Source: an uncultured Oscillibacter sp. (GTDB lineage Bacteria; Bacillota; Clostridia; Oscillospirales; Oscillospiraceae). From it: a stretch of DNA of 23,534 nt. Of this stretch, positions 15,202-22,236 are shown one piece after another (positions within the stretch are counted from its first letter, which is position 1; each line of letters starts with the position of its first letter). Under the pieces are notes generated by a model. It ran no database searches. It had not been told where the DNA came from and was given only the letters and a program-made list of their open reading frames with translations. Position numbers and translations under genes: made by a program. The stretch spans positions 1-23,534 of the forward strand of contig CAJTJA010000037.1 of the NCBI GenBank assembly GCA_910576845.1. The letters are read 5' to 3'.

Positions 15202-15230
15202 ATTATATATGATTCCTGAATAAAAAGCAA
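15202..15230 (-). promoter_or_regulatory. Promoter of the isomerase-aldolase operon
   Basis: TTGCTT (15225-15230), 17-base spacer, TATAAT (15202-15207) on the minus strand. The predicted leader is about 26 bases, with no sign of a riboswitch. Confidence 0.75.
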
Positions 15231-15495
15231 AGTTTTTGTACCGCCGTCAAGCTTAGAGTCCGTATTCAAAAGCATTGAACACGGTATAAATGAGGGATTT
15301 TCAGCGCAGGTTCATAAAAATCTGCGGCCCGCGGATTTTCGGCCGTCAGATTCTGCCTACAGGCCTTGACTGCAATGTCATCCACTGCCGCTTTTGCAGC
15401 ATTCAGCGGCGCAAAATGCCGCTATGCCCGAAAGAATCCGTTCGATTCCTTTCAAATGCGCTGACTATAAAATACATTTCTGGTTTCAGCGTAAA
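15231..15495. other. Gene-free interval, possibly a degenerate palindromic repeat
   Basis: No gene seen. AGAGTCCGTATTCAAAAG near 15255-15272 is roughly matched by the reverse complement of CTTTCAAATGCGCTGACT near 15448-15465. The interior carries GCGGATTTTCGGCC-like segments resembling the repeat at 12981-13140. This may be an eroded member of the same repeat family. Confidence 0.3.
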
Positions 15496-15517
15496 GGGAG
15501 CAGCCGGCGCTGCTCCC
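15496..15517 (-). terminator. Hairpin after the DUF134-NifX gene
   Basis: GGGAGCAGC and GCTGCTCCC form a perfect 9-bp stem with a CGGC loop, flanked by partly pairing GTTTCA and TGAAAC. It lies 70 bases after the gene stop. The U-tract on the minus strand is poor, so termination is likely but not certain. Confidence 0.5.
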
Positions 15518-15586
15518 TGAAACAAATCTCCGTATGAACTTTTTGAGGAACGGCCGCCACTTTTCTTACAGTCAGTCAAACGCCTC

Positions 15587-16360
15587 TCACCCGCCGCAGC
15601 GGCTCCCGCTTCCGGCGCAGCCGTGCCTGTCTTCTCCGCAATGGCCGTGGTGTTCATGCCCATGGTGGGAGCACCGAACATCCGCGCTGTAATTCAACGT
15701 TCCCGTAAGAAAGGCATTGACCGCCTCGTCTGCTCCGCCGGCAACGCCGCCATAGAGCTTGATCCCAGCCTGGGCCAATGCCTCTTGCGCACCGCCGCCG
15801 ATGCCGCCGCAAATTAATATGTCAACCTTCAGACCGGACAGGAATCCTGCTAAGGCGCCGTGTCCGCTGCCAGCGGTATCGGCCACTTCTTCTTTAACAA
15901 TCTGTCCTTTTTCCACATCGTAAAGCTTCATCTGACTGGTATGTCCAAAATGCTGAAATACCTGTCCATTCTCATACGGTACCGCGATTCTCATAATCAT
16001 TTCTCCTTTTTCACTGAATTCCTTCTGCAATGCCCACCGGCAATTCTGCCCGCAGCCATGCTCCCGGTCTCCCCGGCAGATTCGGTAGTGTCCGCCGGAA
16101 ATCTCCAAAGCTTTCCCGTTCACAAGGCTGTCGGCAATTTTGAACCGTGCGCTCTCATAAATTTCCGTTGCCGTCGTTCTGGAAATTTCCATCTGAGCTG
16201 CACACTGTTCATGAGTCCTTTTTTCATAATCGACCAGCCGGATCGCTTCATACTCATCCACTGTCAGGATAACCGTTTCTCCCCCGGTCATTCGCTGCGG
16301 AGCGAAGCCATGACAATCCGGCTCCGCACAGACTCTCCGGCAGCGGGTTGGCCTGGCCAT
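15587..16360 (-). CDS. DUF134 (HTH) - NifX-type cofactor-binding fusion protein with His/Cys tail
   Basis: A 257-residue two-domain protein. Residues 1-95 are DUF134: MARPTRCRRVCAEP, then VDEYEAIRLVDYE and an HTH segment (CAAQMEISRTTATEIYESAR), with scattered Cys. Residues 123-225 are a dinitrogenase Fe-Mo cofactor-binding (NifX/NifB-C) domain: MRIAVPYENGQVFQHFGHTS, then CGGIGGGAQEAL. The C-terminal 35 residues are rich in His and Cys (HHGHEHHGHC) and look metal binding. No nitrogenase gene is seen; such proteins in gut anaerobes are thought to handle iron-sulfur or molybdenum clusters. The ATG at 16360 lies behind a G-rich site. An AAGGAG before Met123 could also give a free NifX-like product. 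A promoter and a palindrome lie directly upstream. Confidence 0.88.
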   Translation of the reverse strand: MARPTRCRRVCAEPDCHGFAPQRMTGGETVILTVDEYEAIRLVDYEKRTHEQCAAQMEISRTTATEIYESARFKIADSLVNGKALEISGGHYRICRGDREHGCGQNCRWALQKEFSEKGEMIMRIAVPYENGQVFQHFGHTSQMKLYDVEKGQIVKEEVADTAGSGHGALAGFLSGLKVDILICGGIGGGAQEALAQAGIKLYGGVAGGADEAVNAFLTGTLNYSADVRCSHHGHEHHGHCGEDRHGCAGSGSRCGG

Positions 16361-16386
16361 AAAATCAGCCCCCTTCGCAGAAAGTT

Positions 16387-16402
16387 ACCGGCATATGTCG
16401 GT
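16387..16402. promoter_or_regulatory. Palindromic operator candidate
   Basis: ACCGGCATATGTCGGT is a 16-base palindrome with one mismatched pair. It overlaps the predicted transcription start of the DUF134-NifX gene (start near 16400) and is 27 bases before its ATG. Autoregulation by the HTH domain is a reasonable inference. Confidence 0.5.
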
Positions 16403-16406
16403 TATT

Positions 16407-16435
16407 AGAATACCTCACAGACTTTAAAAAGTCAA
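16407..16435 (-). promoter_or_regulatory. Promoter of the DUF134-NifX gene
   Basis: TTGACT (16430-16435), 17-base spacer, TATTCT (16407-16412) on the minus strand. The IS at 16455 begins 19 bases upstream of the -35 box, so the promoter core is undamaged but anything further upstream has been displaced. Confidence 0.72.
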
Positions 16436-16454
16436 GACACTGTGAAATTTATTA

Positions 16455-17288
16455 GATGGTGTCGTCAATAAAAATGTGATATAATAGTCCTCAAAGATAG
16501 AGGAGGGCAGAAAAATGGCAGGAAAACAGCATCGACATGATATCAGCGACAGAGCGTGGGAAAAAATCAAGCCGTACACCATAGGGGAAAAGGGGACGCG
16601 AGGCGGCAATGCCCGTGATACCCGGCAATTTATCAACGGTGTATTCTGGATTCTACGCACAGGAGCGCCTTGGCGGGACTTGCCGGAAACGTATGGAAAC
16701 TGGAAGAATGTACACCGCTGATTCTGCCGATGGCGTGACAAAGGGATATGGGAAAAGATTTTGGAAGCCCTGGTAGATGACGCAGATTTTGAGTGGCTGA
16801 TAATCGACGCCAGTCATGTTAAAGTACATCCCGACGCCTCTGGCGCACGGGGTGGAAATCAGGCGATGGACCGCACAAAAGGGGGCTTAACACCAAGATA
16901 CATTTGGCCGTGGATGCGCATGGTATGCCGGTGCGATTCTTTATCACTTCTGGTACCACAGCGGATTGTACAGTTGCAGCGCAACTGATTGAGGGATTCC
17001 AGGCGGAATATCTTCTGGCAGACCGGGGATATGATACAGACGCAATCATACTCAAGGCTGTTAACGAGGGCATGATACCGGTCATTCCGCCAAGGAAAAA
17101 CCGAAAACACCTGCGAGAATACGACGAATATCTCTACAAGCTCCGCCATCTCGTGGAGAATGCGTTCCTGCTTCTCAAGAAATGGCGTGGTATCGCTACG
17201 CGCTACGCCAAAAACGCCTCTTCATTCGCCGCTGCTGTCCAGATCCGTTGTATTGCTATTTGGCTCCTTGTTTATTGACGACAATGTC
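16455..17288 (+). mobile_element. IS5-family (IS427-like) insertion sequence, 834 bp
   Basis: Ends are imperfect inverted repeats: GATGGTGTCGTCAATAAA (16455-16472) and the reverse complement of 17271-17288, GACATTGTCGTCAATAAA (15 of 18 match). TA stands directly outside both ends, consistent with a 2-bp target duplication. The length is normal for the group, and the element carries a single DDE transposase split into two frames. Confidence 0.85.
16515..17278 (+). pseudogene. IS5/IS427-type DDE transposase with in-frame stop and -1 frameshift
   Basis: Cut-and-paste DDE transposase. The first frame (from ATG 16515, GGAGG eight bases upstream) starts MAGKQHRHDISDRAWEKIKP and has the conserved FWILRTGAPWRDLPETYGNW. 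It stops at TGA 16719, where family members have a sense codon (HR-stop-FCRWRDKGIWEKI). The same frame continues through LIIDASHVKVHPDA (first Asp) to 16883. There A AAA GGG (16877-16883), a classical -1 slippery heptamer, joins the second frame, which reads LNTKIHLAVDAHGMPV, then LLADRGYDTDA (second Asp), and the Glu in HLVENAFLLLKKWRG. The frameshift is normal for the group; the TGA is not, so this copy is probably inactive unless read through. Confidence 0.85.
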
Positions 17289-17480
17289 TAGAGTCTGTTT
17301 GAAAAACGACGGAACATGAAGCTCTCTGCTGCGTAAGGCAATTTTTCGCAGGAATCTTGGCGGATTTCAAAAAATGTCAACGAAGTATTCGCAAATTTTT
17401 GGTTTTTCCGGCTTTATACGCGGCATTTCATTCAGGATTATAATCCCGCTTCTGGCAACGCACCATGGCATAACGATAAT
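17289..17480. repeat. Partial repeat-family sequence next to the IS
   Basis: GAGTCTGTTTGAAAAA directly follows the IS right end and resembles the outer end of the repeats at 9382 and 13142. No matching opposite end is seen before 17680. The stretch has no gene. It may be half of a repeat cut by the IS insertion or by later deletion. Confidence 0.35.
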
Positions 17481-17603
17481 CTTCCTTATGATATAAAGTC
17501 CGGCCCAATGGCAGATGCCCTGCAAAATCGGCACTACACCTTTTTCCGTCAGCCGGTACTCAGCCCATGGCGAAATTTCATCACAGGATTTTATCTCCGC
17601 AGT
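17481..17603 (-). pseudogene. HxlR-type transcriptional regulator remnant (C-terminal fragment)
   Basis: On the minus strand an open stretch of 41 codons reads EISPWAEYRLTEKGVVPILQ followed by GICHWAGLY. The pattern EYxLTEKGxxLxPILxxICxWG is the conserved end of HxlR-family winged-helix regulators. The preceding ~70 residues are absent: the frame meets the ABC operon terminator at about 17614. There is no start codon or ribosome site. I therefore read it as the tail of a deleted regulator, with the caution that the match is short. Confidence 0.45.
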
Positions 17604-17613
17604 TCAAAACGTC

Positions 17614-17653
17614 AAAACCCGCTGTCCGCCCCAAAAAGCGGACAACGGGTTTT
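17614..17653 (-). terminator. Bidirectional hairpin terminator after the ABC operon
   Basis: AAAACCCGCTGTCCGC (17614-17629) pairs with GCGGACAACGGGTTTT (17638-17653) over 16 positions with one mismatch, an 8-base loop, and T-runs on both strands. It is 28 bases past the ATPase stop. Confidence 0.8.
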
Positions 17654-17680
17654 TGATCGGCATAGGCAAACCGGCTTCGT

Positions 17681-18757
17681 TTACAAAATATGGACTGACT
17701 CCGGATCAAAGGCCAGAGAGCAGGACTCCCCTACTTGATAAACGCGCTTGTTCTTTGGGTTGTAATCCGTCAGCTTTACTAAGGTATTCCCCACCGTCAC
17801 ATGGTAATTCTGATAAGAGCCCATAAAACAAGACAGTGTCACTGTACAGGGCAGTCCTCCCTCGTCCCGCAGGGCAGCCGATTCAGGACGCAGAACCACC
17901 GTGTATTCCTTCCCCGGTTCCATCCCCTCTTTGGCGGGAACCCGAGCCGGGTGACCCTCTACCCGTAAAACAGCATGGTCTCCGTCCAGGCAGTCCATCG
18001 TTCCCTTCAGGAAGTTGGCCTCTCCAATGAAATCCGCCACAAACTCACTTACCGGATGATAATAAATCTCCTGCGGGGTGCCCATCTGCGCGACAACACC
18101 CTTGTTCATCACGATAATGTTGTCGCTGAGGGCCATGGCTTCGCTCTGGTCATGGGTAACATAAACAGCGGTAATACCCACCTCCTGCTGAATGCGTCTG
18201 ATTTCTGTCCGCATGGAAACCCGGAGCTTGGCATCCAGGTTGCTCAGCGGTTCATCAAACAGCAGCACGCTGGGTTCAATCACCAGGGCCCTGGCCAGGG
18301 CCACTCGCTGCTGCTGGCCGCCGGAGAGCTGGTTGGTCATGCGAGCCTCCATACCCGTCAGCTCCACCAAATCCAGAATATGCATAACCCGGTTTTTAAT
18401 CTCATCGGCAGGAACTTTACGGAGCTTCAAGCCATAAGCCACGTTGTCAAACACATTGTAATGGGGCAGCAGAGCATAACTCTGGAAAACCATAGCCGTA
18501 TCCCGCTTATTGGGTGTCAGTGCATTAATGGCCTCATCGCCCAAATAAATCTCGCCCTCGTCCGGACTCTCAAAGCCGGCAATCATCCGCAGAGTAGTGG
18601 TCTTGCCACAGCCCGATGGACCAAGCAGCGTCACGAAGGAACCGGGCTCAATTGTCAGGGAGGTGTCCTTCACCGCATAGAAGTCTTTGCCGGTTTTGGG
18701 GTCCTGATATATCTTGGAGATATGGTCCAGACGGACCCCCTTTTTCATCTTTGCCAT
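17681..18757 (-). CDS. ABC transporter ATP-binding protein (PotA/FbpC type)
   Basis: ATPase subunit of 358 residues for an importer. Walker A GPSGCGKTT begins near residue 45, the Q-loop lies in MVFQSYALLPH, the signature is LSGGQQQRVALARAL, Walker B is VLLFDEPLSNLDAKL, and the switch His is in VYVTHDQSEAMALSD. A C-terminal TOBE-like part (about 245-358) follows, as in MalK, PotA and FbpC. The ATG at 18757 is three bases after the permease stop, with GGAGGAG inside the permease end, so translation is coupled. It is the last gene of the three-gene importer. Family assignment alone would allow spermidine, sulfate or iron; the neighbouring FbpB-like double permease points to the Fe3+/FbpC group. 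Confidence 0.93.
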   Translation of the reverse strand: MAKMKKGVRLDHISKIYQDPKTGKDFYAVKDTSLTIEPGSFVTLLGPSGCGKTTTLRMIAGFESPDEGEIYLGDEAINALTPNKRDTAMVFQSYALLPHYNVFDNVAYGLKLRKVPADEIKNRVMHILDLVELTGMEARMTNQLSGGQQQRVALARALVIEPSVLLFDEPLSNLDAKLRVSMRTEIRRIQQEVGITAVYVTHDQSEAMALSDNIIVMNKGVVAQMGTPQEIYYHPVSEFVADFIGEANFLKGTMDCLDGDHAVLRVEGHPARVPAKEGMEPGKEYTVVLRPESAALRDEGGLPCTVTLSCFMGSYQNYHVTVGNTLVKLTDYNPKNKRVYQVGESCSLAFDPESVHIL

Positions 18758-18760
18758 GAC

Positions 18761-20470
18761 TTACTCCTCCTTGATTTTCTTGCTGGTGCCAAAATATTTG
18801 ATAAACAAGTTCATGAGCAGCACCGAACCATATGTGATGATGATGAGGATCGTAGCGAAGGCACAGGCAATACTGTAAGACCCTTTCTCCGCAAATTCAT
18901 TGATTTGCACAGTAATCAGCAGGAACTGCGGCGTCACCAGCAGTATAATGGCGGAAATGGCTGTGATGGAACGGACGAAAGCCGTCACCAGACCGCTGAG
19001 GAAGGAATCCTTGATAAGAGGCAGAGTCACTGTCATGAAAACCCTGAAGCTGTCCGCGCCCATATCGTAAGCAGATTCCTCAATAGACTTGTCGATCTGC
19101 CGCAGGGCGGAGATGCCGCTGCGAGTGCCGGTGGGCAGAGAGCGGACCACAAAGACAATGATCAAAATCAGCCCTGTACCGTAAATTCCCTGAAGGAATC
19201 CTGTGTGGAAAACGCCGCCGGAAAAGCCCCGGATGTAGCCCACGCCAAGCACCGTGCCGGGTACGGCCATGGCCAGCATGGATACCGCTTCGATAAAGCC
19301 CTTGGCCTTAAACTTCCGTTTGACCACAAGATAGGAGATAATCATAGACAGCAGAGCTGTAATAGGAGCGGAAATCAGGGAGAGAACGAAAGAGTCTTTG
19401 AAAGCCTTCAAGCCCTTGTACTTACTGAACACCTGCCCAAACCACTTAAATGTCAGAGGGCTGAACTTATAGCCCCAGGTGGGGAACAGTGCTCCGATGG
19501 GAACGCAAAGATACATCAAAATCACAAAAAAAGCCGCAAGTCCACAGAGCAACGTCAAAGGAATGGTAACGCTCCGGTCGGCAATCAGCATCCGTCCGCG
19601 AGAGGCTTTGCCCGTCAGTGTCGCCGCGGTTTTGGCCTCTAAGTAATACTTCTGCACCGCAAACATCAAAAGCGTAATGCAGAGCAGCACCACCGCCATA
19701 GCCGCCGCGCCCTCTTTGTCATAAGCGCCGGTAATCTGGAGATAGATTGTGGTAGCAAGGGTATCATAAGAGCCACCGATAATCATGGGGTTGGCAAAAT
19801 CAGCAATGGACTCAATGAATGTCACAAGGAACGCGTTCCCCAGTCCCGGCAGCAGCAGGGGCAGAGTGACCGTCATAAAAACCGTGGAACGGCTGGCGCC
19901 CATGTCCCGGGCAGCCTCTTCCAGGGAAGGATCGATGTTCTTCAGGAGGCCTTTGAGCATCATGTAGCAGACGGGGAAAAACGTCAAGGTTTGAACAATG
20001 ACAATCCCCCAAAAGCCGTAGACACTATTGTCATAAATCCCCAGCAAAAACCGGGTAATAATTCCTGCCTTTCCAAAAAGCATAATCATGGAAAGAGACA
20101 GCACAAAAGGCGGAGACACCACCGGCAGCATGGAGACCACCTTAAAAAGTCCGCCTACCAGCTTCCCTACTTGAACGTAGACCTCCACGTAAGCAAAGAG
20201 CAGGCCCACAATAGTCGATAAAAGTCCCACTAGAAAGCCAACCTTCAGCGTGTTTCCAATCGCCTTGGTAAAGCTGGGCATCGCCAGAATACGCTGGAAG
20301 GTAGCTAAGGTAAAGCCATTCCCGCCGTAGAAGCTGTCAACCAGCAGGATGGCCAAGGGGTAAAGAATAAACAGGGTTAAAAAGGCAATCAGGACCACGA
20401 TGGTACCCACCATAACAGGGTCAGCCATCAGCTTCTTTCGGTCCAAGGCCGCACTTTGGCTCTTTGCCAT
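18761..20470 (-). CDS. ABC transporter permease, Fe3+/FbpB type (fused double permease)
   Basis: A 569-residue inner-membrane protein with about 12 predicted helices made of two homologous halves. Each half carries an EAA-type coupling motif: EEAARDMGASRSTVFMTVTL in the first and EESAYDMGADSFRVFMTVTL in the second. Fusion of the two permease domains is typical for FbpB-class transporters, which use a single permease and a homodimeric ATPase. The ATG at 20470 has AAAGGAGG eight bases upstream and is preferred to the in-frame ATG at 20512. It follows the binding protein after a 241-base gap containing a strong hairpin. The substrate is not determined by the permease. Confidence 0.92.
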   Translation of the reverse strand: MAKSQSAALDRKKLMADPVMVGTIVVLIAFLTLFILYPLAILLVDSFYGGNGFTLATFQRILAMPSFTKAIGNTLKVGFLVGLLSTIVGLLFAYVEVYVQVGKLVGGLFKVVSMLPVVSPPFVLSLSMIMLFGKAGIITRFLLGIYDNSVYGFWGIVIVQTLTFFPVCYMMLKGLLKNIDPSLEEAARDMGASRSTVFMTVTLPLLLPGLGNAFLVTFIESIADFANPMIIGGSYDTLATTIYLQITGAYDKEGAAAMAVVLLCITLLMFAVQKYYLEAKTAATLTGKASRGRMLIADRSVTIPLTLLCGLAAFFVILMYLCVPIGALFPTWGYKFSPLTFKWFGQVFSKYKGLKAFKDSFVLSLISAPITALLSMIISYLVVKRKFKAKGFIEAVSMLAMAVPGTVLGVGYIRGFSGGVFHTGFLQGIYGTGLILIIVFVVRSLPTGTRSGISALRQIDKSIEESAYDMGADSFRVFMTVTLPLIKDSFLSGLVTAFVRSITAISAIILLVTPQFLLITVQINEFAEKGSYSIACAFATILIIITYGSVLLMNLFIKYFGTSKKIKEE

Positions 20471-20658
20471 GGAGGAAGCCTCCTTTTGGTTCAATTTGGG
20501 AAGATGTCCCATTCAGAGAAATAGATTCCGCAAAAATCCGGCATTCTTTGAAGACTCCGCCGCCCGGCGGGCCTCAACTTTCCCAGGTACTCCGGCAGAC
20601 TAAGATTTCCAGTGTTTTTCTCTTGTCTTGACGGCAGAGTCCCCACATTTTTGAGAAG

Positions 20659-20689
20659 AAGGGGGGCGGCGACGCGCGCCGTCCCCCTT
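20659..20689 (-). terminator. Intercistronic hairpin between binding protein and permease
   Basis: AAGGGGG-CGGCG (20659-20671) pairs with CGCCG-CCCCCTT (20677-20689), a stem of seven plus five pairs with one internal mismatch. It sits 22 bases after the binding-protein stop and lacks a long U-tract. It likely protects or attenuates the message, giving more binding protein than permease. Confidence 0.6.
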
Positions 20690-20711
20690 TGCCTGAGCCG
20701 GAAGATAAAAA

Positions 20712-21863
20712 TCACTCGGTCTGGAAACGGTCGTCTCCGCCGCCCAGGGCCTGCATAACCTCTTCAATATAGGTGGTAATGTTGTTCTTGGCATCTTCGA
20801 AGTCATACTTCATGACGTTGTTGGGATCGAGGCCGAAATCAGCGGCCTGGGAAGGCTGCTGGGCGTTGTCGATCACCAAGAACTGATAAGAGCCATGATC
20901 GTCAGCCTGCTCCACACACTCAGGAGACAGAGCGTATTCAATCCAGAGCTTGGCAGCGTTGGGATGCGCAGCGCCTTTAAAGATAGCTGTCGCACCCACC
21001 TCGAAAGAGGTGCCGCTGGAGGGGATCACCAGCTCAATGTTCTCATAGCCGTTATCCACAATCTGAGTAATGCCGTCATGCAGGAAGCCGATGCCGATGA
21101 CGCACTCGCCAGTGCCCACGTTCTTGGAGGGGCCGGAACCGGACTTGGTGTAAACCTCAATGTTCTTATCCAGATCTACCAGATACTGAATGCCGTCGTC
21201 GTGGCCATACTTCTGGATCATGGTGTTGATAACCAGCTTGGCAGTGCCGGCGGTGTTGTAGTTGGACAGCCAAATAAGGCCCTGATACTCAGGCTTAAGC
21301 AGATCCTGCCAATCCTGGGGAGCCTCCAGATTCAAGCGGGCCAGCTCGTCCTTGTTGACCATGAAGCCCAGAATGCCTTTATAGATGCCGTACCAATTGC
21401 CATCGGCGTCTTTATACTGGTCATCCAACAGGTGGGAGGCGTTCTCAGCCGCATAGGGTTCCAGCAGGCCTTCGGCAGCTACGACATTATAAGGGTCGGT
21501 GGTGCCGCCAAACCAGACATCGGCAGAGGGATTGCCGTTCTCTTCCTCAATCTTGGCCTGGACCTCGCCGGTGGACAGGCGCTGATACGTGGTCTTGATG
21601 CCATAGAGCTCCTCAAAATGCTCACAGGCAGCGGCCAGATATTCCTCCTCGCAGGAACCATAGACCACCAGCTCGCCTTCGGCCTTAGCGGCCTCGACAA
21701 GAGCCTCCATGCCGGTAGGCGCCGGAGTGCCGGCAGGCTCGCTTTCAGCAGGCTCGCCGCCATTTCCGCTGTTGCCACTGTCAGCCGGGGCATCGCCGCC
21801 GCAGGCCGCCAAGGCAAATACCATTGTCAGCGCCAGCAGCAGGGACAGAAACTTCTTCTTCAT
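20712..21863 (-). CDS. ABC extracellular solute-binding lipoprotein (Fe3+/FbpA-like, COG1840 type)
   Basis: A 383-residue lipoprotein: signal peptide MKKKFLSLLLALTMVFALAA with lipobox LAAC and lipidated Cys21, then a low-complexity Gly/Ser/Glu/Pro linker (about 22-53) and a type 2 binding fold. ELVVYGSCEEEY near 65-76 opens the first lobe; SADVWFGGTTDPY and the IYKGILGFMVNKDEL hinge region follow. The family includes ferric-ion, phosphonate and sugar-phosphate binders. The adjacent tyrosine pair that holds iron in FbpA is not evident, so iron is a default name, not shown. The ATG at 21863 has GGAGGAG seven bases upstream; the longer frame from 21992 would spoil the signal peptide. First gene of the operon, with its own consensus promoter. 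Confidence 0.9.
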   Translation of the reverse strand: MKKKFLSLLLALTMVFALAACGGDAPADSGNSGNGGEPAESEPAGTPAPTGMEALVEAAKAEGELVVYGSCEEEYLAAACEHFEELYGIKTTYQRLSTGEVQAKIEEENGNPSADVWFGGTTDPYNVVAAEGLLEPYAAENASHLLDDQYKDADGNWYGIYKGILGFMVNKDELARLNLEAPQDWQDLLKPEYQGLIWLSNYNTAGTAKLVINTMIQKYGHDDGIQYLVDLDKNIEVYTKSGSGPSKNVGTGECVIGIGFLHDGITQIVDNGYENIELVIPSSGTSFEVGATAIFKGAAHPNAAKLWIEYALSPECVEQADDHGSYQFLVIDNAQQPSQAADFGLDPNNVMKYDFEDAKNNITTYIEEVMQALGGGDDRFQTE

Positions 21864-21933
21864 TATTCGCTCCTCCAATCTGATTTTGCCGGGACGGCGG
21901 TCCTGAAGCGGGCATCCGTCTCGTGCGGATATC

Positions 21934-21962
21934 ATTGTAGTACGATTGGTGTAAAATGTCAA
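21934..21962 (-). promoter_or_regulatory. Strong sigma-A promoter of the ABC importer operon
   Basis: Perfect TTGACA (21957-21962), 17-base spacer, TACAAT (21934-21939) on the minus strand. Predicted leader is about 65 bases; no iron-box (Fur) palindrome was recognised overlapping it. Confidence 0.85.
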
Positions 21963-21995
21963 TATATCCAAAAATTCTTTTGAAAATCCCATTGC

Positions 21996-22026
21996 TTTTT
22001 GCCTTTTCCACCGGGGAAAGGCAAAG
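21996..22026. other. Short inverted repeat in the divergent intergenic region
   Basis: TTGCCTTTTCC and GGGGAAAGGCAA are complementary around a 3-4 base centre. It lies upstream of both the importer promoter and the citrate synthase promoter. Function unknown; it could be a terminator-like stem or a regulator site. Confidence 0.35.
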
Positions 22027-22117
22027 AGTCTTTTAAAAGACTGCCCTTCTCAATTCTGAACGCTTAAAATGGCAGTTTTCCGTTCTCAAAAGGAACCATA
22101 ATATGTGAATTGTGTCA

Positions 22118-22146
22118 TTGAAAACCTTTGCAAAATCCTTTATACT
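22118..22146 (+). promoter_or_regulatory. Promoter of citrate synthase
   Basis: TTGAAA (22118-22123), 17-base spacer, TATACT (22141-22146). The predicted leader to the ATG at 22237 is about 84 bases. Confidence 0.75.
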
Positions 22147-22236
22147 ATTCTATATGTTAAATAGAAAATAGGGAATAGGAAATATGCTGTTTTCATCCCC
22201 TCAGCCATTGATTATTTTTAAAGGCGGTCAACCATT

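Noticed and set aside
17975..19642. 555-codon open frame on the plus strand
   Set aside because: It lies antisense to the ABC ATPase and permease, whose motifs are unmistakable. The reading frame is low in hydrophobic residues and His/Gln rich, as expected of a shadow of a membrane protein gene.
20895..21983. 362-codon open frame on the plus strand
   Set aside because: Antisense to the solute-binding lipoprotein gene, with no ribosome site and no family motif.
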